DNA of 64,000 nt from Taklimakanibacter lacteus (GTDB lineage: Bacteria; Pseudomonadota; Alphaproteobacteria; Rhizobiales; Aestuariivirgaceae). Each line of letters starts with the position of its first letter. Positions within the stretch are counted from its first letter, which is position 1. The translations under genes were made by a program, and so were the position numbers. Of this stretch, positions 57,761 to 64,000 are shown piece after piece. Location of the stretch: the NCBI GenBank assembly GCA_003576695.1, contig QOZQ01000008.1:248001-312000 (forward strand), given 5' to 3'. Below the pieces are notes generated by a model. The model had not been told where the DNA came from. It saw only the letters and a list, made by a program, of their open reading frames with translations, and ran no database searches.

Positions 57761-58630
57761 ATGGCCAGCCATCCCGATGTTCAGGGGTTCTTCGATGAAG
57801 CCACCAACACGGTGAGTTATGTCGTCAGCGATCCCGCGACCCGCATCTGCGCCATCGTCGATTCGGTTCTCGATTACGACCCTTCTGCCGGACGGACCTC
57901 CTTCCAGTCCGCCGACAGGGTGATCGATCACGTCCGCCGCAACAGGCTGGAGCTCGACTGGATTCTCGAGACCCATGTCCATGCCGACCATCTCTCCGCC
58001 GCTCCCTATATCCAGGAGAAACTGGGCGGCAGGCTCGGCATCGGCGAGAAAATCAAGGTCGTGCAGGACACGTTCGGCAGGATCTTCAACGCCGGAACGG
58101 ACTTTCAGCGCGACGGCAGCCAGTTCGATCATCTGTTCGGCGATGGCGACCGTTTCGCCGTCGGCTCGATCGAGGCCCATGCCATGCACACGCCGGGCCA
58201 CACGCCTGCCTGCATGACTTTTGTCATTGGCGATGCCGCCTTCATCGGCGACACGCTGTTCATGCCGGATTTCGGCACCGCCCGTGCTGATTTCCCCGGC
58301 GGCGATGCCCGCCAGCTCTATCGCTCGATCCAGAAGGTGCTGTCGCTGCCTCCGGATACCAGGCTCTTCCTGTGCCATGACTACAAGGCGCCGGGCCGCG
58401 ACTTCTTCGCCTGGGAGACGACGGTGGCCGCCGAGCGCGCCGGTAATATTCATGTCCGCGAAGGCGTCAGCGAGGACGAGTTCGTCGCCATGCGCACGGC
58501 GCGCGACAAGAAGCTCGGCACGCCGCGGCTCATCATCCCCTCGATCCAGGTCAACATGAATGCCGGGCATTTTCCGCCACCCGATCCGGATGGCAATGTC
58601 TATCTCAAGGTGCCGCTCAACCGAATCTAG
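57761..58630 (+). CDS. MBL-fold persulfide-dioxygenase-like protein (ETHE1/Blh type)
   Basis: 289 residues of the metallo-beta-lactamase fold. The metal motif HVHADH lies at residues 72-77 ([11 protein letters not shown]), followed by His147 in HTPGHTPAC, Asp164 in FIGDTLF and His206 in [11 protein letters not shown]. The one-His-one-Asp iron site and the ending [10 protein letters not shown] fit the ETHE1/Blh branch, which oxidises persulfide to sulfite and relieves sulfide stress. The ATG follows AGGAGGAG. It heads a same-strand run with the VOC and hydrolase genes, but the gap to the next gene is 23 bp. Confidence 0.86.
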   Translation: MASHPDVQGFFDEATNTVSYVVSDPATRICAIVDSVLDYDPSAGRTSFQSADRVIDHVRRNRLELDWILETHVHADHLSAAPYIQEKLGGRLGIGEKIKVVQDTFGRIFNAGTDFQRDGSQFDHLFGDGDRFAVGSIEAHAMHTPGHTPACMTFVIGDAAFIGDTLFMPDFGTARADFPGGDARQLYRSIQKVLSLPPDTRLFLCHDYKAPGRDFFAWETTVAAERAGNIHVREGVSEDEFVAMRTARDKKLGTPRLIIPSIQVNMNAGHFPPPDPDGNVYLKVPLNRI

Positions 58631-58653
58631 AAAAAGCTTTCAGGGAGACCGCC

Positions 58654-59607
58654 ATGGCCGACCAATTGAGCGGCATTCATCATCTGACCGCCATCACCGC
58701 CGACGCGCCCGGCAATCTCGCTTTCTACACGAAGGTGCTGGGGCTCCGCCTGGTGAAGAAGACCGTCAATCAGGACGATACGAGCGCCTATCATCTCTTC
58801 TATGCCGACGGCAAAGCAAGCCCGGGCAGTGATGTCACCTTCTTCGACTGGCCGGTCGCGCGCGAGCGGCGCGGCACCCATAGCATCTCGCGCACGGCGC
58901 TCAGGGTCGCCGGCGAGGCAAGCCTCGCCTGGTGGCGCGACCGCTTGCTGGCCCACAAGGTGAAGACCGGCGAAATCGGCGAGGTCGCCGGTTTCACGTC
59001 ACTCGATTTCGAGGATCCGGAAGGTCAGCGCCTGCGCCTCATCGATGACAAGGGCAGAGGCGAAAGCAATCCGTGGAGCGCCAGCAGCGTTCCCGAGGCG
59101 CATCAGATTCGCGGGCTCGGCCCGATCACGCTCTCGGTGCCGGATCTGAAGCCGACAGCCGCCGTCCTCACCCGGATCCTCAATATGAGCGAGACGCGCG
59201 AGCACCCGCTCGGCAACGGCAAGACATCCCTCCATGTCTTCTCGATGGGCGATGGCGGTGCGGCAGCCGAGCTCCACCTCGCCGTCGAGCCGCATCTGCC
59301 GGCTGCCGGCCAGGGTGCCGGCGGCGTCCATCACGTCGCCTTCCGCACGCCAAGTGTCGAAGCGCTGCATCAATGGACGGCGCGGCTCACAAGCTTCAAG
59401 CTGCCCAACAGCGGTGAGGTCGAGCGTTATTATTTCCGCTCGCTCTATTTCCGCGAGCCCAACGGCATCCTGTTCGAGATCGCCACCGACGGGCCGGGTT
59501 TTGCGGTGGATGAGCCGCTGGCCAGCCTGGGCGAGCGCCTGTCGCTGCCGCCCTTTCTCGAAGCGCGCCGCGCCAGCATTGAAGCCGGGTTGAAGCCGCT
59601 CGCATGA
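58654..59607 (+). CDS. VOC-family ring-cleaving dioxygenase (MhqO-like)
   Basis: 317 residues with two VOC (glyoxalase-fold) repeats: [20 protein letters not shown] at the N-terminus and [18 protein letters not shown] later; [14 protein letters not shown] is the end of the second. The arrangement matches MhqO-type extradiol dioxygenases, which open hydroquinone rings. Its stop overlaps the hydrolase gene by four bases (ATGA, 59604-59607), which agrees with the mhqO-mhqD-type pairing. The ATG at 58654 follows AGGGAGACC. Confidence 0.85.
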   Translation: MADQLSGIHHLTAITADAPGNLAFYTKVLGLRLVKKTVNQDDTSAYHLFYADGKASPGSDVTFFDWPVARERRGTHSISRTALRVAGEASLAWWRDRLLAHKVKTGEIGEVAGFTSLDFEDPEGQRLRLIDDKGRGESNPWSASSVPEAHQIRGLGPITLSVPDLKPTAAVLTRILNMSETREHPLGNGKTSLHVFSMGDGGAAAELHLAVEPHLPAAGQGAGGVHHVAFRTPSVEALHQWTARLTSFKLPNSGEVERYYFRSLYFREPNGILFEIATDGPGFAVDEPLASLGERLSLPPFLEARRASIEAGLKPLA

Positions 59608-60269
59608 AGATAAAGCCCACGGATGCTGCCCGTCTCATCAAGGCGCATGGTCTTCATGTTGCAGGTGCGCCTCTGGCCGAAGCCGACAAGGTGGTCATTC
59701 TCATCCATGGCCGCCATGCCAGCGGTGAGGTCATCCTGCCGCTTGCCGACCGTTTGGCCCAGCCCGGCCTCTGCTTCCTGGCGCCCGATGCCGAGACCGG
59801 CAGCTGGTATCCGGGAGCCTTCATGGCGCCCATCATCAGCAACGAGCCCTATTTGAGCCGCGCCCTCGACCGCGTCGGCGCCATTCTCGCCGCCGTGGCT
59901 GAGCTGGGCTTCGGCATTGGCGATCAGATTTTCCTCGCCGGCTTCTCACAGGGCGCCTGCCTCGCCAGCGAATTCGCCGCCCGCAACGCTCGGCGCTATG
60001 CCGGCGTCCTGGGCTTCAGCGGCGGTCTCATCGGTCCCGAGCCGATGGTCCGGCAGGACCAGGGGAGTCTTGCCGGCACGCCCATTTTCCTGGGCTGCCG
60101 CGAGAAGGATCCTTTCATCCCCGCACGCCGCGTCACCGAAACCGCCGCTCATTTCGAAACGCTGGGCGCGAAAGTGACCTGGCGCCTCTATCCCGGCAGC
60201 GACCACATCATAAATGACGATGAGATTGCGCATGCCAGGGGCATACTGGCACCCGCAGCCGTCGCATGA
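59604..60269 (+). CDS. Alpha/beta-hydrolase, MhqD-like carboxylesterase
   Basis: 221 residues of the phospholipase/carboxylesterase type. The nucleophile Ser115 is in [11 protein letters not shown], the acid near Asp171 in [10 protein letters not shown] and the His in [22 protein letters not shown] gives the oxyanion region. MhqD-like enzymes act with VOC dioxygenases in quinone resistance. It overlaps the upstream gene by four bases. gnd follows after 35 bp. Confidence 0.86.
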   Translation: MKIKPTDAARLIKAHGLHVAGAPLAEADKVVILIHGRHASGEVILPLADRLAQPGLCFLAPDAETGSWYPGAFMAPIISNEPYLSRALDRVGAILAAVAELGFGIGDQIFLAGFSQGACLASEFAARNARRYAGVLGFSGGLIGPEPMVRQDQGSLAGTPIFLGCREKDPFIPARRVTETAAHFETLGAKVTWRLYPGSDHIINDDEIAHARGILAPAAVA

Positions 60270-60304
60270 CATGCTTTCACTGACCTGAACGGGGAAACAC
60301 ACAT

Positions 60305-61282
60305 ATGGATATCGGTATCATCGGCCTCGGACGCATGGGCGGCAACATTGCCCGCCGCCTCCTGCGCGGCGGACACAAATGCGTGGTGCTCGACCGCAAC
60401 CAGGATGCGGTGAAGGACGTCGCGGGCGCCGGCGGCCTGGCGTCGAAGGATTCGGCCGATATGCTGAAGAAGCTGAAGGCGCCCCGCGCTGTGTGGCTCA
60501 TGCTGCCGGCGGGCGAGATCACCGAAAAGGTCCTGGCCGAGGTCGCCGCCGAAATGAGCACGGGCGACATCCTGATCGATGGCGGCAACAGCTTCTACAA
60601 GGACGACATCCGTCGCGCCAGGACCTTGCGGGCGAAGGGCATCAATTATGTCGATGTCGGCACCTCGGGCGGGGTGTGGGGATTGGAGCGCGGCTATTGC
60701 ATGATGATCGGCGGCGACCAGGATATCGTCGCGCATCTCGACCCCATCTTCGCCTGCCTCGCTCCCGGTCTCGGCAAGATCGATCGCACACCCGGCCGCG
60801 AGAAGCGCGATCCGCGTGCCGAGCATGGCTATGTCCATTGCGGGCCGGCAGGCTCCGGCCACTTCGCCAAGATGATCCACAACGGCATCGAATACGGCCT
60901 CATGCAGGCCTATGCCGAAGGCTTCGACATCCTGCGCAACAAATCGAGCGAGGCTTTGCCGGAAGACGAGCGCTTCACCTTCGACATGGCTGATCTCGCC
61001 GAGGTCTGGCGGCGCGGCAGCGTCATTTCATCCTGGCTGCTCGACCTCTGCGCCATTGCTTTGACCCGCGACAGCGACCTCAAGACCTTCACGGGCTCCG
61101 TCGCCGATTCAGGCGAAGGCCGTTGGACGGTGGAAGCGGCGATAGAGGAGGCCGTGCCCGCCGATGTGCTGACGACGGCCCTCTATACCCGCTTCCGCTC
61201 GCGCCGCGACCATACCTACGCGGAGAAGCTCCTGTCCGCCATGCGCTATGAATTCGGCGGCCATGTCGAGCAGAAGAAGTGA
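60305..61282 (+). CDS. gnd: 6-phosphogluconate dehydrogenase, decarboxylating (short GntZ-like type)
   Basis: 325 residues. The N-terminal NAD(P) fold begins [20 protein letters not shown], with [11 protein letters not shown] as the next motif. The catalytic region is [19 protein letters not shown]. The short length marks the roughly 300-residue YqeC/GntZ-like subfamily, often NAD-linked, rather than the 470-residue enzyme. It converts 6-phosphogluconate to ribulose-5-phosphate plus CO2. The ATG follows GGGGAAAC. No other pentose-pathway gene is next to it. Confidence 0.93.
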   Translation: MDIGIIGLGRMGGNIARRLLRGGHKCVVLDRNQDAVKDVAGAGGLASKDSADMLKKLKAPRAVWLMLPAGEITEKVLAEVAAEMSTGDILIDGGNSFYKDDIRRARTLRAKGINYVDVGTSGGVWGLERGYCMMIGGDQDIVAHLDPIFACLAPGLGKIDRTPGREKRDPRAEHGYVHCGPAGSGHFAKMIHNGIEYGLMQAYAEGFDILRNKSSEALPEDERFTFDMADLAEVWRRGSVISSWLLDLCAIALTRDSDLKTFTGSVADSGEGRWTVEAAIEEAVPADVLTTALYTRFRSRRDHTYAEKLLSAMRYEFGGHVEQKK

Positions 61283-61346
61283 TCCGCTTTAGGCTGTCGC
61301 GAATGAGTTCCTGTGAATTCCTAAGCGAGCTCTCGCCAAGCTTTCC

Positions 61347-61404
61347 CCCTCGCCCGTTGCGAAGCAATGGGAGAGGGTGCCCGAAGGGCGGGTGAGGGCT
61401 CTTA
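61347..61404. repeat. Left 58-bp inverted repeat arm
   Basis: Begins CCCTCGCCCGTTGCGAAGC and ends GGGTGAGGGCTCTTA. It is an exact reverse complement of the right arm. The TAA stop of the DUF559 gene is read from its last three bases. Confidence 0.88.
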
Positions 61405-61773
61405 CTTTGCTTCTGAAATATCCCCAGCCAGAGCCAGCAGGATCATGTCCATCACATCGTTGAAGCGATGATAGACATCGTCATTCAGAACGCGAAGCAC
61501 TCTGTATCCTTGTGATCGTAGATACGCCGTCCGCTTGGTATCATAGGCGATCTCATGGTCCTCCGAATGTGTCGCGCCATCCAATTCGACCACAAGGCGG
61601 GCATCGCGGCACAGAAAATCGACTGTGAACGGTCCGATCGGGTATTGGCGATGGAATTTGTGGTTCTGGAGACGACGACCACGCAAGCCTGACCACAAGC
61701 GCGCCTCTGCCGGCGTCTGGCTACGGCGCAGTCGGCGGGCCTGTTCAAGGCGCTTTTCCTCGGTGAGAGCCAT
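61402..61773 (-). CDS. DUF559 (Vsr-like nuclease) protein
   Basis: 123 residues. The family start ARRLRRSQTPAEARLWSGLRGRRL is followed by KFHRQYPIGPFTVDFLCRDARLVVELDG and SQGYRVLRVLNDDV. This is a restriction-nuclease-like fold related to Vsr patch-repair endonucleases; metal-site Asp and Glu are in DFLCRDARLVVELDG. The ATG at 61771-61773 (MALTEEKR) is chosen; the longer frame begins at GTG 61803, eight bases from the right arm. It lies fully inside the inverted-repeat element, its stop inside the left arm. Confidence 0.85.
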   Translation of the reverse strand: MALTEEKRLEQARRLRRSQTPAEARLWSGLRGRRLQNHKFHRQYPIGPFTVDFLCRDARLVVELDGATHSEDHEIAYDTKRTAYLRSQGYRVLRVLNDDVYHRFNDVMDMILLALAGDISEAK

Positions 61774-61810
61774 GACGAAAGGTATCGCAACGATCTCCAG
61801 CACGCCAGCT

Positions 61811-61868
61811 TAAGAGCCCTCACCCGCCCTTCGGGCACCCTCTCCCATTGCTTCGCAACGGGCGAGGG
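61811..61868. repeat. Right 58-bp inverted repeat arm
   Basis: Begins TAAGAGCCCTCACCCGCCC and ends CAACGGGCGAGGG. It matches the left arm perfectly in inverse orientation and lies 37 bp upstream of the DUF559 start, where the gene's promoter should be. Confidence 0.88.
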
Positions 61869-61941
61869 AGAAAATTTGGAGAGGACTTGCCTGGTTTAGA
61901 AATTCATATGCGATACCCATCGCCCTTGCGGGAAGGGGAAA

Positions 61942-63051
61942 CTACATCCTCCCATATTTCTTCATCACATCGATCAGCTGGTCATGCGGCAGTGCGACCG
62001 ATCGATTGCCGTCGCGTCCCTCCATCGTCTCGTTGGCGATCATGCTGTCGATGATCGCCTCCTCCGTCGCCTCGATCGTCGCTTCGAACAGGGGATCGAT
62101 GTCGCCAGTGCCGACCGCCTCCATCCGCCGCAATTCGCCGCGCTTTGCGGTGAAGGCCGCCTCGTTGGCGGTCGAAAAGGCGAGGAAGATGTCGCCGGAG
62201 CTGTTATGGCCGATGCCGCCGGTGCGGGCGAGGCCGATCGGCACCCTTCTCGCGATGCGCTTGAGCTGATGCGCCTCAAGCGGTGCGTCGGTGGCGATGA
62301 CGACGATGATCGAGCCCGCGGGCTTGCCGCGCAGTTCATCGCCGGTAAGATGCCGGCCGGCGGGAACGCCGAGGATGGTGCATTCCGGGCGCTGGCCGAA
62401 ATTGGATTGCACGAAGGCGCCGACCGTATGGTTGCGGCCCGCCACCTTCACCACCCGTGACGCCGTGCCGTTGCCGCCCTTGAAGTCGTAGCAGATCATG
62501 CCGGTGCCGCCGCCGACACTGCCCTGCTCCACGGGCCCGCCCCGCGCCCCTTCCAGCGCTTGAATCACATGCTCAGCCTTCACGTGGAAGCCGTTGATAT
62601 CGTTGAGGTCGCCGTCATAGGTCTCGGCCGCGACGGGAAGTCCCCAATCCTGCACGTTGCCGCCCCCATGACGCACCAGCCATTCGATCGTCGCATCGCG
62701 CGCGATGCCGCAGGAATGCGTGTTGGTGATGGTGATCGGGGTCTGCAGCTCACCCGATTCCTCGATCCAGATGGTGCCCGTCATCTCGCCATTGCCGTTG
62801 AGGGCGTAGGAGCCCGCGGCGCAAGGCACCTGCGCCTTGCCGCGGCCGCGCGGCAGGATGGCGGTGACGCCGGTGCGCACCGGCCCCGCGCCCACGACGA
62901 GCTTGCCCGCGCCTGAAATCAGCGTCGTTACCCCGACCTCGACACCGGCTACATCGGTGATTGCATTATGCTCGCCCGGCGCGCCGGGAAAGGGCAGCTT
63001 AAGCCCGCGTCCACGTGTCTTGCCAGCGGGAGTGGTCTTGTGGGAATTCAT
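61942..63051 (-). CDS. P1 (S58) family peptidase, DmpA-like
   Basis: 369 residues of the N-terminal-nucleophile-like aminopeptidase family (DmpA, BapA). The N-terminus holds GRGLKLPFPGAPGEHNAITDVAG. The central GSVGGGTGMICYDFKGGNG followed by TASRVV is the conserved region where DmpA-like precursors are self-cleaved into two chains. Such enzymes cleave D-Ala, beta-alanyl or similar dipeptides. The ATG at 63049-63051 (MNSHKTTPAG) has GAGG upstream; a longer frame adds 20 codons. It is divergent from the antiporter gene. Confidence 0.87.
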   Translation of the reverse strand: MNSHKTTPAGKTRGRGLKLPFPGAPGEHNAITDVAGVEVGVTTLISGAGKLVVGAGPVRTGVTAILPRGRGKAQVPCAAGSYALNGNGEMTGTIWIEESGELQTPITITNTHSCGIARDATIEWLVRHGGGNVQDWGLPVAAETYDGDLNDINGFHVKAEHVIQALEGARGGPVEQGSVGGGTGMICYDFKGGNGTASRVVKVAGRNHTVGAFVQSNFGQRPECTILGVPAGRHLTGDELRGKPAGSIIVVIATDAPLEAHQLKRIARRVPIGLARTGGIGHNSSGDIFLAFSTANEAAFTAKRGELRRMEAVGTGDIDPLFEATIEATEEAIIDSMIANETMEGRDGNRSVALPHDQLIDVMKKYGRM

Positions 63052-63129
63052 GGCGGCGCCTCGATTCTTCTTTGCAAGGTGCCGTGGCTTCGCACACACT
63101 GAAGCGACCAAGCAAGTCCCGGACTTTCC

Positions 63130-64000
63130 ATGGCCTCACCCGTCGATCCCTCCGCCTACAAGGAAGCGCTGATCTTCCTCGGCACCGCGGGCGTCGTCAT
63201 TCCGATATTCCGCCAGCTCGGCATCAGCTCGATCTTGGGCTTTCTCATCGTCGGCGCGCTGGTCGGCCCCAATATGCTGGGGGCGCTCGCCCCGGATCAT
63301 CCCTGGCTCGCCAATTTCGTCTTCACCGAATCGGGCCAGTTCGCCCAGCTCGCCGAGCTCGGCGTTGTCTTCCTTCTCTTCCTGATCGGCATCGAATTGT
63401 CCTTCGAGCGGCTCATCACCATGCGCCGGCTGGTCTTCGGCCTCGGCGGCCTGCAGATGCTGGTGACCGCGACCGTCCTGACGCTCGTCGGCCTGTGGCT
63501 CGGCCTCGATGCGCCCGCAGCGCTGGTCGTCGGCGCCGCGCTGTCGCTTTCCTCGACCGCCATCGTCGTCCAGCTTCTCTCCGATGCCAAGCGGCTCGGC
63601 ACGCAGACCGGGCGCGCCAGCTTCGCGGTGCTTCTCTTCCAGGACCTGGCCGTCATCCCGATCCTGCTCCTCATCAATGTGCTGAGCGCCAATGAGGCGG
63701 GCTTTTCCTTCGCCGACATCCTCACTGCCATCGCCCAGGCGCTCATCGCCATCTCGGTCATCGTGGTCATCGGCCGCTTCCTGCTGCGCCCGCTGCTCAG
63801 GCTCGTGGCGGCGACCCGCAGCGGCGACCTCTTCATGGCAACGACCTTGCTGATCGCGGTGGGTGCGGGCTATGCGGCGAGCCTCGCCGGCCTGTCCATG
63901 GCGCTCGGCGGCTTCCTCGCCGGACTCCTCCTTGCCGAGACCGAGTTCCGCCGCGAGATCGAGGCCATCATCGAACCCTTCAAGGGCCTGCTGCTCGGCG
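63130..64000 (+). CDS. CPA2-type cation/proton antiporter, KefB/C-like (5' part)
   Basis: The frame opens at ATG 63130 (MASPVDPSAYKEALIFLG) and is still open at the window end, giving 290 residues of a protein normally near 600. Hydrophobic helices start AGVVIPIFRQLGISSILGFLIVGALVGPNML, and GVVFLLFLIGIELSFERL is the family signature. SLSSTAIVVQLLSD and FQDLAVIPILLLI are conserved ion-path segments. These proteins exchange K+ or Na+ for protons; the C-terminal KTN/TrkA part lies beyond the window. It is divergent from the P1 peptidase gene. Confidence 0.92.
   Translation, partial: MASPVDPSAYKEALIFLGTAGVVIPIFRQLGISSILGFLIVGALVGPNMLGALAPDHPWLANFVFTESGQFAQLAELGVVFLLFLIGIELSFERLITMRRLVFGLGGLQMLVTATVLTLVGLWLGLDAPAALVVGAALSLSSTAIVVQLLSDAKRLGTQTGRASFAVLLFQDLAVIPILLLINVLSANEAGFSFADILTAIAQALIAISVIVVIGRFLLRPLLRLVAATRSGDLFMATTLLIAVGAGYAASLAGLSMALGGFLAGLLLAETEFRREIEAIIEPFKGLLLG

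Larger units (their letters stand above)
61347..61868. mobile_element. 58-bp-inverted-repeat element carrying a DUF559 gene
   Basis: The left arm at 61347-61404 and the right arm at 61811-61868 are exact 58-base inverted copies. Each arm has its own small palindromes (GCCCGAAGGGCGGG, CCGTTGCGAAGCAATGG). Similarity continues imperfectly for about 18 bases beyond the arms. The stop codon of the enclosed gene lies in the left arm. No transposase is present, so this is a non-autonomous or passenger-type element. I see no clean target duplication. Confidence 0.7.

Noticed and set aside
61347..61868. A toxin-antitoxin or insertion sequence
   Set aside because: There is one gene with a nuclease-like fold and no transposase or partner antitoxin; I keep it as a repeat-flanked element only.

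Overview
The window is chromosomal, GC-rich DNA from an alphaproteobacterium, most likely of the order Hyphomicrobiales (Rhizobiales). The case rests on a CckA-type hybrid kinase, a DksA with a Cys-poor zinc finger, DUF1127 and DUF2852 proteins, a MlotiK1-like cyclic-nucleotide-gated channel, neighbouring recA and alaS, and intergenic palindromes of the GATCCGGAAAAGTGG type common in this order. I saw no rRNA, tRNA, CRISPR array, prophage or intact insertion sequence. Genes are dense on both strands. Two genes are cut by the window: murI at the left edge and a KefB/C-type antiporter at the right edge.

Layout. 0-7 kb: murI end, hom-glpX, a cyanide-insensitive-type cytochrome bd operon (cydA-cydB plus an overlapping 41-codon DUF2474 gene), and an MFS exporter. 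7-10 kb: a large exported TPR-CHAT protein. 10.4-13.1 kb: a probable (2-trimethylaminoethyl)phosphonate degradation unit (tmpA-tmpB with a divergent LysR gene and a palindromic operator candidate). 13-21 kb: icd, GFA protein, DUF6356, Lrp/AsnC, ion channel, alaS, recA with an SOS-box-like site and a terminator. 21-26 kb: an AT-richer 0.7 kb gap, an ALDH7-type dehydrogenase, four consecutive palindromes, a TPP enzyme, an AhpD-like protein. 26-33 kb: OmpV-like porin, OmpR/EnvZ-type pair, amidase, cckA. 33-39 kb: FliO-like protein, PotD-like binding protein, DUF2852, TetR, dksA, MoxR ATPase, a tiny Gly-rich membrane protein, an ankyrin protein, a frameshifted LysR gene. 39-45 kb: DUF1127, a sugE remnant, quinone reductase, a Rieske-flavodoxin fusion overlapping an FAD oxidase, a P-loop ATPase with metA, an AGE-epimerase remnant. 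45-51 kb: sixA-ycjX-ycjF-M48 protease cluster, the VWA partner expected for MoxR, an EF-hand protein. 51-57 kb: CelD/BcsL-type acetyltransferase, a DgcA/StcD-like demethylase, a TadG-like VWA protein with a small exported companion. 57-64 kb: EamA transporter, persulfide-dioxygenase-like protein, mhqO/mhqD-like pair, gnd, a 58-bp-inverted-repeat element carrying a DUF559 gene, a P1-family peptidase and the antiporter.

Working together. Several units look metabolic. TmpAB would yield glycine betaine from a quaternary-amine phosphonate, and the DgcA-like enzyme about 40 kb away belongs to a family that demethylates betaine breakdown products; the link is only inference. The VOC/hydrolase pair resembles quinone-detoxification pairs. 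YcjX/YcjF with an M48 protease suggests envelope-stress quality control. The MoxR ATPase and the CoxE-like VWA protein probably cooperate although about 11.7 kb of other genes separate them.

Many starts were moved downstream from the longest reading frame, using Shine-Dalgarno sequences, family starts and gene overlaps; each entry says why. All functions are read from sequence motifs and memory of families; no searches were run.
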